Of a stretch of DNA of 64,000 nt, positions 42,659 to 50,481 are shown piece by piece. Each line of letters starts with the position of its first letter. Position 1 is the first letter of the stretch. Under the pieces are notes generated by a model, which was given only the letters and a program-made list of their open reading frames with translations, searched no databases and was not told the DNA's origin. The stretch is taken from positions 1 to 64,000 of the forward strand of contig JAFWFE010000009.1 of assembly GCA_017512555.1 (NCBI GenBank). The letters are read 5' to 3'. Source of the DNA: Solobacterium sp. (lineage in GTDB: Bacteria > Bacillota_I > Bacilli_A > Erysipelotrichales > Erysipelotrichaceae). The translations under genes were made by a program, and so were the position numbers.

Positions 42659-42816
42659 GAATTACACTCTCCGATTCCGAATCACAGAGTACAGTAACCG
42701 GTTTTGAAGAATGAAAGGGATTACATATCATTACACAATTACATAATGAAACGATGAAATGAAATGCTGTGCTGAAACAAAACACAAAAATCCCATAATT
42801 ATCGCATTTCTAAAAC

Positions 42817-42832
42817 TGGCATGATATTTGCA
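42817..42832 (+). promoter_or_regulatory. Sigma-54 (-24/-12) promoter
   Basis: TGGCATGATATTTGCA fits TGGCACGNNNNTTGCW with a single C-to-T change; GG (42818-42819) and GC (42830-42831) are exactly 10 nt apart. Start predicted near 42843, leading to GAAAGGAG and ATG 42867. The neighbouring rpoN and sigma-54 activator strongly support it. Confidence 0.85.
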
Positions 42833-42866
42833 ATATAGTAAGTGAAAAAGTGAAAGGAGCAGATTC

Positions 42867-43580
42867 ATGAAAGACAAGATTGGATTCCGAATCTTCAAAG
42901 ATTTCGACCGTCCGGCTCCGGAACTGGTAGAAAAGTTCAGAGGACTTCCTTCCAGCAATATCGGAGATATGGTCAATCGTCTATCCTGCATGAGAAGTGA
43001 GCTCAAACCATTCAATAATCAGCCTCTGCTTGGTGTAGCCTTCACGGTAAAAGCACCCGCAGGCGACAACATGATTCTTCACAAAGCCCTGCACATGGCT
43101 AAGCCTGGTGACATCCTGGTCGTTGACGGAGAAGGATGCAAAGATCGTTCCCTGATCGGTGAAATGATGATGGACCTGATGGACAGAAGAGGACTTGCCG
43201 GTCTGGTTGTTGACGGCGCGATACGTGATGTGGATGCAATCCCGCGTTACAACATGGCAGTCTACGCAACAGCAGTAACACCGCAGGGACCTTACAAGAA
43301 CGGTCCGGGCGAGATCAACGTACCGATTGCCTGCTGCGGTCAGGTCGTCTTCCCTGGTGATATTCTGGTTGGTGATGCAGACGGTGTCGTTGTCATCCAT
43401 CCGGAATACGCGGAAGAACTGGCAGAACTCGCAATTCCCAAGCATGCCTCAGAAGTCAAGAAGATCCAGGACAGAGACAATGCTGAAGATATCGAAGTAC
43501 TCAGCCGCAAGGAAGAAGAGAAATACGATAAGCAGCTTGATGCGTTAGGCGTGCAATATATCGATTTCTATAAAAGATGA
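42867..43580 (+). CDS. RraA family aldolase-like protein, copy 1
   Basis: 237 aa. The RraA/HMG-aldolase fold is marked by GEMMMDLMDRRGLAGLVVDGAIRDVD, with the GxxRD motif for metal and pyruvate-enolate binding, and VVFPGDILVGDADGVVVIHP. Family members include 4-hydroxy-4-methyl-2-oxoglutarate/4-carboxy-4-hydroxy-2-oxoadipate aldolases, which split to pyruvate plus pyruvate or oxaloacetate. Others are RNase E regulators, excluded here by context. First gene after the sigma-54 promoter. A second copy lies at 46676. Confidence 0.85.
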   Translation: MKDKIGFRIFKDFDRPAPELVEKFRGLPSSNIGDMVNRLSCMRSELKPFNNQPLLGVAFTVKAPAGDNMILHKALHMAKPGDILVVDGEGCKDRSLIGEMMMDLMDRRGLAGLVVDGAIRDVDAIPRYNMAVYATAVTPQGPYKNGPGEINVPIACCGQVVFPGDILVGDADGVVVIHPEYAEELAELAIPKHASEVKKIQDRDNAEDIEVLSRKEEEKYDKQLDALGVQYIDFYKR

Positions 43581-43775
43581 GTATAGGGGATATACGGTAA
43601 GGAGATGATGCGAGGGGAAAATAAACAGCTCCGCAGATGAGGTTATAGGACACAAAAGAGACAGCACAATCATGTTCCCTGGTAAGAACTAAGCAATCAT
43701 ACTGTCCCGTAATCATCATACCAAAATACGTACTTATTTATTTCGTTAGTTAGACATTATTTTGGAGGAAAACAA

Positions 43776-45155
43776 ATGTATAACACAACATTAGTTATTA
43801 TAGGATTCGCGATGGTCTTCGGACTGATCGCTGTCCTTCTGTCTGGTAAGACGATTCCGGTAATCGGCTTCGTTCTTATCTCTCTCATCGGTGCTCTGGT
43901 TGCTGGTCTTACCGGAAACCTCGATCTCGGTGAAAAAACACTGATCGCAGTCATTAAGGGTTATGTTACAACCGGCGTCGGCACTGTCGTATCGTCTGTC
44001 GGTATGGCAGCATTCGCTACTGCGTTCTTCACAATTCAGACTTCCAAGGGAACATTTGACCCGCTGGTTAACTTCCTGTCCAAGTTCACGAAGAACGTCG
44101 CAATCGTTATGTTCATTACTTACTGTATCGCTACTGTAGGACACCTGGATACAGGTACAACAAGTACGATCCTGTTAACCATCCCGATGATGCTCCCGAT
44201 CTATCGTAAGATGCACATCAGAGTTGAATGGATGTTCCTCTGCATCGGTTCTGCCGTTGCTATCATGAACATGCTGCCTATGGGCGGTGGCCCGATCGGT
44301 CTGTCCGTATCCACAGGTACAGAAGTTGGTGTTATCTTCAGTAAGATCGTTCCTTCCATGATTATCGGTTGGATCGTTAACGCTCTGCTGATCTTCTTCC
44401 TGTATGGAAAACAGGAACAGGCTCGTATTGCCAAGATGTCTCAGGAAGAACTCGATGCTATGGATGCTGAATATGCACAGTTACTCGAAGGCAACTCCGA
44501 CAAGAAGGCTGTAGAACTCCAGAACGTTACACAGGACTGGAAATACTATGCAAACATCATCACCACAATCGGTGCTCTGGTTGTTGTCTTCATGGATAAG
44601 CTCCCTGCATACTTCGTCTTCATGATTGCCTTCTCTATCGCGTTGATCGTCAACTATCCTGGCAACAAGGCTAAACAGGCTGCGATCAAGATGTGTGCTC
44701 CTAACTGCTACCCGATCATCACCGTCATGCTTTGTGCAGGTGTCTTCGTTGGTGTCACAAGAGAATCCGGTATGTTAACAGATATGGCAACATTCGTTGT
44801 TACTCTGATCCCTGAGTCTCTCCACGGCATCTACAATGCAGTTGTATCTCTCGTCTGCGTACCGATGAGTATCGCTCTTGGTTCCCAGGCTTACTACTAT
44901 GGCTTCAGCCCGCTGCTGGTCGAAGTTGCTTCCAGAATCGGCGTTCCTGCAATCTCCACAATCGCTACATTGATCGTTACACAGAATGCCTTCGGTTTCA
45001 TTACACCGGTATCTGCTGTTAACCACCTGGCTTGTGGTATGCTCGGCCGTGACATCAAGGATGTCTTCAAGTTCTGCTTCCCGCGTCTGTTACTGTTCCT
45101 GGTCATCCAGATCGGAATCAGCTTCCTGACAGGCTTCATCGCAATCGGCGGTTAA
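43776..45155 (+). CDS. CitMHS family di/tricarboxylate transporter
   Basis: 459-aa, 11-12 TM carrier. VGHLDTGTTSTILLTIPMMLPIYRK, LPMGGGPIGLSVSTGTEVGVIF and the C-terminal repeat QNAFGFITPVSAVNHLACGMLGRD resemble metal-citrate:H+ symporters (CitM/CitH). An internal hydrophilic loop of about 50 residues separates the two halves. It probably imports the substrate of the cluster, a di- or tricarboxylate. TGGAGG precedes the ATG. A 195-nt leader with paired segments lies upstream and a 10-bp hairpin downstream. Confidence 0.85.
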   Translation: MYNTTLVIIGFAMVFGLIAVLLSGKTIPVIGFVLISLIGALVAGLTGNLDLGEKTLIAVIKGYVTTGVGTVVSSVGMAAFATAFFTIQTSKGTFDPLVNFLSKFTKNVAIVMFITYCIATVGHLDTGTTSTILLTIPMMLPIYRKMHIRVEWMFLCIGSAVAIMNMLPMGGGPIGLSVSTGTEVGVIFSKIVPSMIIGWIVNALLIFFLYGKQEQARIAKMSQEELDAMDAEYAQLLEGNSDKKAVELQNVTQDWKYYANIITTIGALVVVFMDKLPAYFVFMIAFSIALIVNYPGNKAKQAAIKMCAPNCYPIITVMLCAGVFVGVTRESGMLTDMATFVVTLIPESLHGIYNAVVSLVCVPMSIALGSQAYYYGFSPLLVEVASRIGVPAISTIATLIVTQNAFGFITPVSAVNHLACGMLGRDIKDVFKFCFPRLLLFLVIQIGISFLTGFIAIGG

Positions 45156-45171
45156 TCGTTGATTAAATAAA

Positions 45172-45199
45172 CCGGATGGTATCGCAAGGTACCATCCGG
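45172..45199 (+). other. 10-bp hairpin between the transporter and VOC genes
   Basis: CCGGATGGTA (45172-45181) pairs with TACCATCCGG (45190-45199) around an 8-nt loop. No T-run follows, so it is more likely an mRNA processing or stabilising element, or a weak attenuator, than a full terminator. Confidence 0.6.
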
Positions 45200-45222
45200 A
45201 TTCACTAAATGGAGGAATAAAT

Positions 45223-45570
45223 ATGTTAGACCACATCTGCTTCAACGTGAAAGATGTTGAAAAAACTGCTGAATTATTATCTCATTTCGGATATATCGAA
45301 AAGAGAAGAACACCCCACCACGGAGGATCTATTGAGGTCTACTGTAAGGAACAGCCTGACCTGGTCATCGAACTGATGACCCAGAGAGAAGGAGACTTCG
45401 CCGGATTCAACCACGCATGTTTCCTGCTGTCCGGTAAAGAAGAATACGATGAACTCGTTGCCCAGGGCCTGAACTTCAAGGGAAATTACCACTTTGTGGC
45501 AGATTCCGGCAGATATGTCGATAACCTGGTAGACGAAGACGGGATCAAGTGGCAGGTAACTGCTGACTAA
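45223..45570 (+). CDS. VOC (glyoxalase-fold) protein, copy 1
   Basis: 115-aa protein of the vicinal oxygen chelate superfamily: MLDHICFNVKDVEKTAELLSHFGY at the N-terminus (metal His4), YCKEQPDLVIELM (Glu ligand) and a C-terminal GRYVDNLVDEDGIKWQV (last ligand region). Such proteins act as isomerases, epimerases or lyases through a metal-bound enediolate. GGAGG precedes the ATG; 2 nt separate it from copy 2. In this cluster an isomerase or tautomerase step on an oxo-acid is plausible. Confidence 0.7.
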   Translation: MLDHICFNVKDVEKTAELLSHFGYIEKRRTPHHGGSIEVYCKEQPDLVIELMTQREGDFAGFNHACFLLSGKEEYDELVAQGLNFKGNYHFVADSGRYVDNLVDEDGIKWQVTAD

Positions 45571-45572
45571 GT

Positions 45573-45932
45573 ATGCTGGATCATCTCGAATTTATCGTCA
45601 GTGATCCGGAGAAAACGGTGGAACTTCTGAAACACTTCGGATATGAAGTGATCCGACATACGGAACATCAGGGTGGTGCTTACGAACTCACATGTAAGGA
45701 ACAACCCACGCTCATCCTGGAAATTGTCAGGAAAAGACCACAGGATAAACTCGGTATGAATCATCCGGCTTTCCTGATTCCAAGCAAAGAAGAGTATGAG
45801 CGAATCAGAGAGTCTGTATCTTATGACCCGACAGAGCTTCACTATGTCAGTGGTTCAGGACGTTACGTCAGTAACATATACGACGAGAATGAGATTAAGT
45901 GGCAGATGATACTTGCCAGAACGGAGGAATAA
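45573..45932 (+). CDS. VOC (glyoxalase-fold) protein, copy 2
   Basis: 119 aa, a tandem paralogue of copy 1: MLDHLEFIVSDPEKTVELLKHFGYEV, CKEQPTLILEIV and GRYVSNIYDENEIKWQM align with it throughout. The two single-domain proteins could form a heterodimer, since VOC active sites lie between paired modules. No clear ribosome binding site; 2-nt spacing implies coupling to copy 1. The 3' end contains the GGAGG of the next gene. Confidence 0.7.
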   Translation: MLDHLEFIVSDPEKTVELLKHFGYEVIRHTEHQGGAYELTCKEQPTLILEIVRKRPQDKLGMNHPAFLIPSKEEYERIRESVSYDPTELHYVSGSGRYVSNIYDENEIKWQMILARTEE

Positions 45933-45934
45933 TC

Positions 45935-46666
45935 ATGGATATGACAGGAAAGAAGATGCTGGTTGTAGGCGCACATCCTGGGGATGTTCTCTGGAGATGC
46001 TCAGGCGCTATTGCCAAGCATGTAAAACTCGGCGGTACAGTGGAAGTTATCGTCGTCACTTACGGTACCGGCGGTGAAGCGAATGAGCTCTTCAAAGCCG
46101 GATATACAATTGAAACAGCGAAGAAACAGAGATTTGAAGATTTCGGTAAAGCTATGGATATCCTTGGCGTAAGTCATTGGGAAATCTGGGATATGCAGGA
46201 TTACCAGTTTGAGATCACCAGAGATAAGGTATACAAACTGGCAGAATACATCCGTGTATGCAGACCTGACCTGATTCTTACCCATCATGAAAAAGATATT
46301 CTGAATCCGGACCACGGAACGATTTTCCCCTATGTCGTCATGAGTCTGGAAACAGCTACAGGTCACGGAATCTTCATTGGTGATACAAAGCCTGCAGAAA
46401 GAGCTCCGATCTTCTGCTTTGAACCTCACGCAAGTGAAGTCAACGGCTTTAATCCAAATCTCTTTATCGATATAACCGATGTGATTGAGACAAAGAAAGC
46501 GGCCATGGCTACCTTTGAACTGAAAGCGCCGCTGGCAGAAAGTTATGTCAGACGCGCGCAGTATCGTGCCCAGAATGCCGGCAGTTTCGGCCGTCAGGGC
46601 TGCAAATATGCGGAAGCGTATGAGCATATCTATCCGATTGCTCAGGACGGATTCTTCGTCTACTAA
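45935..46666 (+). CDS. PIG-L family protein, GalB (4-oxalomesaconate hydratase)-like, copy 1
   Basis: 243 aa. PIG-L/LmbE fold with VVGAHPGDVLWRCSGAIAKH where deacetylases have AHPDDE, and THHEKDILNPDHG as the second metal segment. Loss of the catalytic Glu and the DVLWR pattern recall GalB of Pseudomonas putida, a PIG-L protein that hydrates 4-oxalomesaconate before an RraA-type aldolase acts. The RraA genes on both sides support that reading. GGAGG inside VOC copy 2 marks ATG 45935; the longer frame from 45899 is not used. Confidence 0.65.
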   Translation: MDMTGKKMLVVGAHPGDVLWRCSGAIAKHVKLGGTVEVIVVTYGTGGEANELFKAGYTIETAKKQRFEDFGKAMDILGVSHWEIWDMQDYQFEITRDKVYKLAEYIRVCRPDLILTHHEKDILNPDHGTIFPYVVMSLETATGHGIFIGDTKPAERAPIFCFEPHASEVNGFNPNLFIDITDVIETKKAAMATFELKAPLAESYVRRAQYRAQNAGSFGRQGCKYAEAYEHIYPIAQDGFFVY

Positions 46667-46675
46667 GAGGTTCTC

Positions 46676-47341
46676 ATGTCCGTATTTGACGAAAAATACA
46701 GAGCACGCCTGGAACGCTTATCCACCACGAATCTCTCGGATGCGTTAGATGCGTACGGTCTGACCGGCGCAACCTACGGGATCCGTCCGGTGATTGAATC
46801 CTGGGGAAAGATCGTTGGCAGAGCGGTAACAGTCAAACTAAAACCCTTTGACGGTGTAACTCCCAAGCATCACCTTGGCATCCGGGCTATCGATGCGGCA
46901 GAAAGCGGAGACATCATCGTGATCGCGAATGACGGTAAGCTGAATATCTCCTGCTGGGGCGGATGCCTGGCAAACGGAGCAAAGATGAAAGGTATCAGCG
47001 GTGTCGTCATTGACGGCGCATCCAGAGATATCGATGACTGTATCGAAATCAACTTCCCGGTCTATGCCAGAGGAACAGTAGTCGCTACTGCCCGCGGGCG
47101 CGCTGTGGAAGAAAGTACCAACGAACCAATTAACTTTGCCGGTGTGGAAGTAAAGCCCGGGGATGTGGTCATGGGAGACCACAGCGGTGTTGTTATCGTA
47201 CCGTGGGAACACCTCGACAAGGTACTGGAAAAAGCAGAAGCACTCTGTGACAAGGAAGATCATATGATCCATGACCTCCGCAGTGGGATGTCCATGGTAG
47301 AAGTGGATCTGAAGTATAATTACGAGAAAATGCTGAAATAA
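46676..47341 (+). CDS. RraA family aldolase-like protein, copy 2
   Basis: 221 aa. ATNLSDALDAYG-like N-terminus (STTNLSDALDAYGLTG), GAKMKGISGVVIDGASRDIDD with the GxxRD motif, and VKPGDVVMGDHSGVVIVP. Clearly a different subgroup from copy 1, so probably another substrate or partner subunit. 9 nt after the PIG-L gene, with AGAGG upstream. A long-stem hairpin follows before the next gene. Confidence 0.82.
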   Translation: MSVFDEKYRARLERLSTTNLSDALDAYGLTGATYGIRPVIESWGKIVGRAVTVKLKPFDGVTPKHHLGIRAIDAAESGDIIVIANDGKLNISCWGGCLANGAKMKGISGVVIDGASRDIDDCIEINFPVYARGTVVATARGRAVEESTNEPINFAGVEVKPGDVVMGDHSGVVIVPWEHLDKVLEKAEALCDKEDHMIHDLRSGMSMVEVDLKYNYEKMLK

Positions 47342-47421
47342 GCATATACATGGGATTCATCAGGGTAGGATAAAATCTCCAAATATTACGAAATCGAATG
47401 CCTGTAAATGCCCTGGGAATT

Positions 47422-47467
47422 AAAGGTCATTTCTAACCAAAGTTTCAAAAGTGAAATGACCTTTCTT
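47422..47467 (+). terminator. 12-bp hairpin inside the catabolic cluster; probable terminator
   Basis: AAAGGTCATTTC (47422-47433) pairs perfectly with GAAATGACCTTT (47453-47464), loop 19 nt, followed by CTTAAT. The T-run is short, so termination may be partial, lowering expression of the distal ten genes relative to the proximal ones. Confidence 0.6.
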
Positions 47468-47488
47468 AATCAATGAAAGAGGTAAAAA

Positions 47489-48496
47489 ATGAAACACATC
47501 ATCTGCAGCGGAGAAAGAAAACTCGAAAGTGAAACTACCGTCCATCTCGGACCGCACACCTACGAAGTAGATCAGAACTGGCTGAAGTGGCCGGAAGAAT
47601 TACCCGCAAACGTTGTCCTCAACGCAGTATGGGCATCCGACGGATTCCTCTATGCAGTGACCGGCAAGAAAGAATATCCGGTCGTTGTCTTTGACAAAAA
47701 CGGAAACTATGTACGAAAGATGGCTGAAGGAGAGTTCATGAAATCCCACGCGATTTCTGAAACAAAGGAACATACATTCCTGATCATGGATTCACGTGCT
47801 CATGTTGCCAAGGAGATAGATGCTGAAGGAAATGCTCTTCGTACATGGGGAACCTGGGATGTTCCTTCCGATACAGGTTATGATACAGAAGCCTGGGCAA
47901 AGATGGAACCTCTGGGACTCAAACCGGTTGAAACAAAGTGGAACCACAATCCTGCATCCAACGCAAAATTCCAGAGTGTTGTACGCAGAGGCGAACCGTT
48001 CAATACACCGTGCGCTATGATTCAGGCACCGGACGGCGAATACTATGCGGCAGATGGTTACGGAAACTGTGCTGTTCACCGTTTCAACAAAGAGGGTGAA
48101 CTGATCCAGTCCTGGGGTGAACCGGGTACAGAATACGGACAGTTCAGAGTTGTCCATTCCGCAGTAATCGATAAACATAACCGTATCTGGATCTCTGACC
48201 GTGAAAACGGCCGTGTACAGTGCTTCACCAGAGACGGTGAATTACTGGCAGTCGCGGATGGTAACCTCAGCCGTATCGGTAACTGCACTGTAGACAATGA
48301 CTATCTGTATATCGGTGAACTGGACGGCGGTATCACGATCATTGATCTGGATACACTGGAATGTGCAGGCCAGGCAGGTGCGATGAAGACATTCATGCGT
48401 ACGCATGGTATTTCCATGGATGCGGAAGGTAATCTCTATACCTGCTCCAATAACTGGAATCCGAATAACATTATCAAATATACAAAAGTGAAATAA
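47489..48496 (+). CDS. NHL-repeat type beta-propeller protein
   Basis: 335 aa, no signal peptide. Repeated blades such as AVWASDGFLYAVTGKKEYPVVVFDKNGNYVRKM, GELIQSWGEPGTEYGQFRVVHSAVIDKHNRIWISDRENGRVQCFTRDGELL and HGISMDAEGNLYTCSNNW fit a 6-bladed propeller (NHL/SMP-30-like). Related folds include lactonases and amidating lyases, and ligand-binding proteins. A cytosolic propeller in a carboxylate pathway could be a lactonase, which is inference only. AAAGAGG lies before the ATG and 2 nt separate it from the next gene. Confidence 0.7.
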   Translation: MKHIICSGERKLESETTVHLGPHTYEVDQNWLKWPEELPANVVLNAVWASDGFLYAVTGKKEYPVVVFDKNGNYVRKMAEGEFMKSHAISETKEHTFLIMDSRAHVAKEIDAEGNALRTWGTWDVPSDTGYDTEAWAKMEPLGLKPVETKWNHNPASNAKFQSVVRRGEPFNTPCAMIQAPDGEYYAADGYGNCAVHRFNKEGELIQSWGEPGTEYGQFRVVHSAVIDKHNRIWISDRENGRVQCFTRDGELLAVADGNLSRIGNCTVDNDYLYIGELDGGITIIDLDTLECAGQAGAMKTFMRTHGISMDAEGNLYTCSNNWNPNNIIKYTKVK

Positions 48497-48498
48497 TC

Positions 48499-49773
48499 AT
48501 GGGACAGACACTGGTCGAAAAAATACTGGCAAGACATACTGCCGGTCAGATTCGCGTCGGTGATATTGTCTCTGTCAAGGTTGATCGTCTTCTGATCAAT
48601 GACTATGTCGGTGAGATGATCTTCTCCAAACTGGATGAAATGGGTTGTCAGAAAATCCTGTATCCGGAGAGAATCATCACAAATACCGATCATAATCTTC
48701 CGGCATTCAATGTCAAAGCCGCAGACAAATATGTCTTATTCAAAGAGAAAAGTAAACAGTACGGCTTTAAGAATATCGAAGTCGGAGAGCACGGAATCGG
48801 ACACCAGATCATGTGTGAGAGATTTGTACATCCTCATGAGGTGGTTGTGGCAACCGATTCCCACGCAACGATGTATGCGGGTCTTGGGGCTTTCTCCTGC
48901 GGTATTACGACATCAGATGCCATCCAGATCCTGTTGACCGGAGAATGCTGGTTCCGGGTACCGCAATCCGTAAGAATACGGGTGAAGGGAAGATTACAGT
49001 CCGGGGTAACAGCCAAAGATCTGAGTCTTGCCTTACTGAAGGTATTCCCCCCGGAAGCGTATATCTACAGCGCTGTCGAAATTGTTGGTGAAGCGATCCG
49101 TGATCTGTCGGTGGACGGCAGACTGGTGATTGCCAATCTGATGGCGGAAAGCGGCGCAAAATGCGCGGTATTTGAAGCAGACGATAAAACATATGATTCT
49201 CTGCGCTGGCAGGGAGAACGTGAGTATCTGAGCTCAGATGAAGACGCGCAGTACACGTATGATACGGAATTTGACGCATCTGTACTGAAACCCATGCTGG
49301 CATATCCGGATGCGGTCATTAACGTAAAGCCCATCGGAGAAGCTCTCGGGAAACCGCTGGATCAGGTGTTTATCGGCTCCTGTACAAACGGCAGGCTGGA
49401 AGATCTGTTGCAGGCAGCGGAGATCCTCAAGGACAGGCATGTGGCAGATGGTGTACGTCTGATCGTCACACCGGCATCACAGAAGATCGCTCTGGAGGCC
49501 GTACAGAACGGCTGTATGGAGATCCTGATGAAGGCCGGAGCCATGATTTTGACCTCCAGCTGTGCATCCTGTGCGGGGAACGGTCCCGGCCTGATTGGTC
49601 GGGGTGAGAGATGCCTGAGTACAACGAACCGGAACTTCAAAGGCCGTATGGGAAGTAAAAGCGCGGAGATCTATCTTGGTTCAGCGTATACGGCAGCTGC
49701 TTCGGCAGTCACCGGAAAGATCACAGATCCCCGTATCTTCCTGAAAGGAGACCACCATGAATCCGATCATTAA
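48499..49773 (+). CDS. Aconitase family hydratase, large subunit (LeuC/homoaconitase-like)
   Basis: 424 aa. [4Fe-4S] ligands in FIGSCTNGR and SSCASCAGNGPG; substrate-site motifs EHGIGHQIM, ATDSHATMYAGLGAFSCGITTSD and STTNRNFKGRMGS. Size and sequence match the two-subunit isopropylmalate/homoaconitate hydro-lyase group. It dehydrates and rehydrates a 2- or 3-hydroxy acid. Without leuA/leuB nearby and inside this operon, a leucine-biosynthesis role is unlikely. Overlaps the small-subunit gene by 17 nt. Confidence 0.88.
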   Translation: MGQTLVEKILARHTAGQIRVGDIVSVKVDRLLINDYVGEMIFSKLDEMGCQKILYPERIITNTDHNLPAFNVKAADKYVLFKEKSKQYGFKNIEVGEHGIGHQIMCERFVHPHEVVVATDSHATMYAGLGAFSCGITTSDAIQILLTGECWFRVPQSVRIRVKGRLQSGVTAKDLSLALLKVFPPEAYIYSAVEIVGEAIRDLSVDGRLVIANLMAESGAKCAVFEADDKTYDSLRWQGEREYLSSDEDAQYTYDTEFDASVLKPMLAYPDAVINVKPIGEALGKPLDQVFIGSCTNGRLEDLLQAAEILKDRHVADGVRLIVTPASQKIALEAVQNGCMEILMKAGAMILTSSCASCAGNGPGLIGRGERCLSTTNRNFKGRMGSKSAEIYLGSAYTAAASAVTGKITDPRIFLKGDHHESDH

Positions 49774-50290
49774 GGGAAAATGCTGGTGTGGTTATGATTC
49801 CATGACTGTCTACGAGATCATTCCCGAGTCACACTGGACCATGGACCGCATAGACCCGGAAAAGATGAGTGACTGGGTACTGGAAACAGTATTACCGGAA
49901 GCGGTGGAAAACCCCGGATACTTCAAGAATCTGGGATATTCCGTGATTGTGGCAGGGAAGGACTTCGGCTGTGGCAGTAAGTCGGTGGAACATCCGATGG
50001 CAGCTCTGAAAGGAGCAGGAATCCAGCTGGTACTGGCAGAGAGTGTATCCCGTTATAGTTACCGGAATGCGATCAATCTGGGTTTACCGGTGATCACATG
50101 TCCGGGAATCATGAATAAGATAAATACAGGTGATATGATAGAAGCTGATCTGCATGAGGGATATCTGATCAATCAGACAACAGGAGAACAGATCCAGATC
50201 CCTCCGTTAAGTGAATTTGCGGAGAAGATCCTGAATGCAGGAGGATTACTTGAATATATCACAATTCTGGGAAAGGACGAATCAAGATGA
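49757..50290 (+). CDS. Aconitase family hydratase, small subunit (LeuD-like)
   Basis: 177 aa swivelling domain. GKDFGCGSKSVEHPMAALKGAG replaces the near-universal GSSREHA of LeuD/aconitase, so the catalytic-site Arg is missing and one residue is added. SRYSYRNAINLGLPVITCPG is the usual second motif. The altered loop touches the substrate, which suggests an unusual substrate. GGAG before the ATG lies within the large-subunit gene. ATGA overlap with the ferredoxin gene. Confidence 0.85.
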   Translation: MNPIIKGKCWCGYDSMTVYEIIPESHWTMDRIDPEKMSDWVLETVLPEAVENPGYFKNLGYSVIVAGKDFGCGSKSVEHPMAALKGAGIQLVLAESVSRYSYRNAINLGLPVITCPGIMNKINTGDMIEADLHEGYLINQTTGEQIQIPPLSEFAEKILNAGGLLEYITILGKDESR

Positions 50291-50481
50291 AGAAAGAACT
50301 GATGATCCAGGCGGAGTGGTGCAAAGGCTGCGGTATCTGTGCAGCTTTCTGCCCGAAACACGTACTGGAAGTCAAAAATGAAAAGGTGGAAGCTGTACGT
50401 AAAGAAGATTGTATTCTCTGCGGACAATGCGAATTAAGATGCCCGGATTACGCGATCTGGGTAGAGGAGGTCAGCGAATGA
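50287..50481 (+). CDS. korD: 2-oxoacid:ferredoxin oxidoreductase, delta (4Fe-4S) subunit
   Basis: 64-aa 2x[4Fe-4S] ferredoxin subunit with CKGCGICAAFCP and CILCGQCELRCP. It passes electrons from the thiamine-bound intermediate to free ferredoxin. ATGA overlaps on both sides place it in the kor unit of the operon. Confidence 0.9.
   Translation: MKKELMIQAEWCKGCGICAAFCPKHVLEVKNEKVEAVRKEDCILCGQCELRCPDYAIWVEEVSE

Larger units (their letters stand above)
42432..42866. other. 435-nt divergent control region of the sigma-54 cluster
   Basis: No coding gene. Contents: leader and promoter region of the activator gene on the minus strand, a 13-bp palindrome (42484-42496), a 9-bp inverted repeat with an 18-nt spacer (42623-42658), a purine-rich stretch with repeated GAAAYG-like units (42746-42776), and the -24/-12 promoter at 42817. 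AT-rich overall, as usual for bendable sigma-54 upstream DNA. Confidence 0.7.

Noticed and set aside
48499-50290. leuCD of leucine biosynthesis
   Set aside because: No leuA or leuB nearby, unusual small-subunit loop, and tight embedding in a catabolic operon with kor and suc genes.
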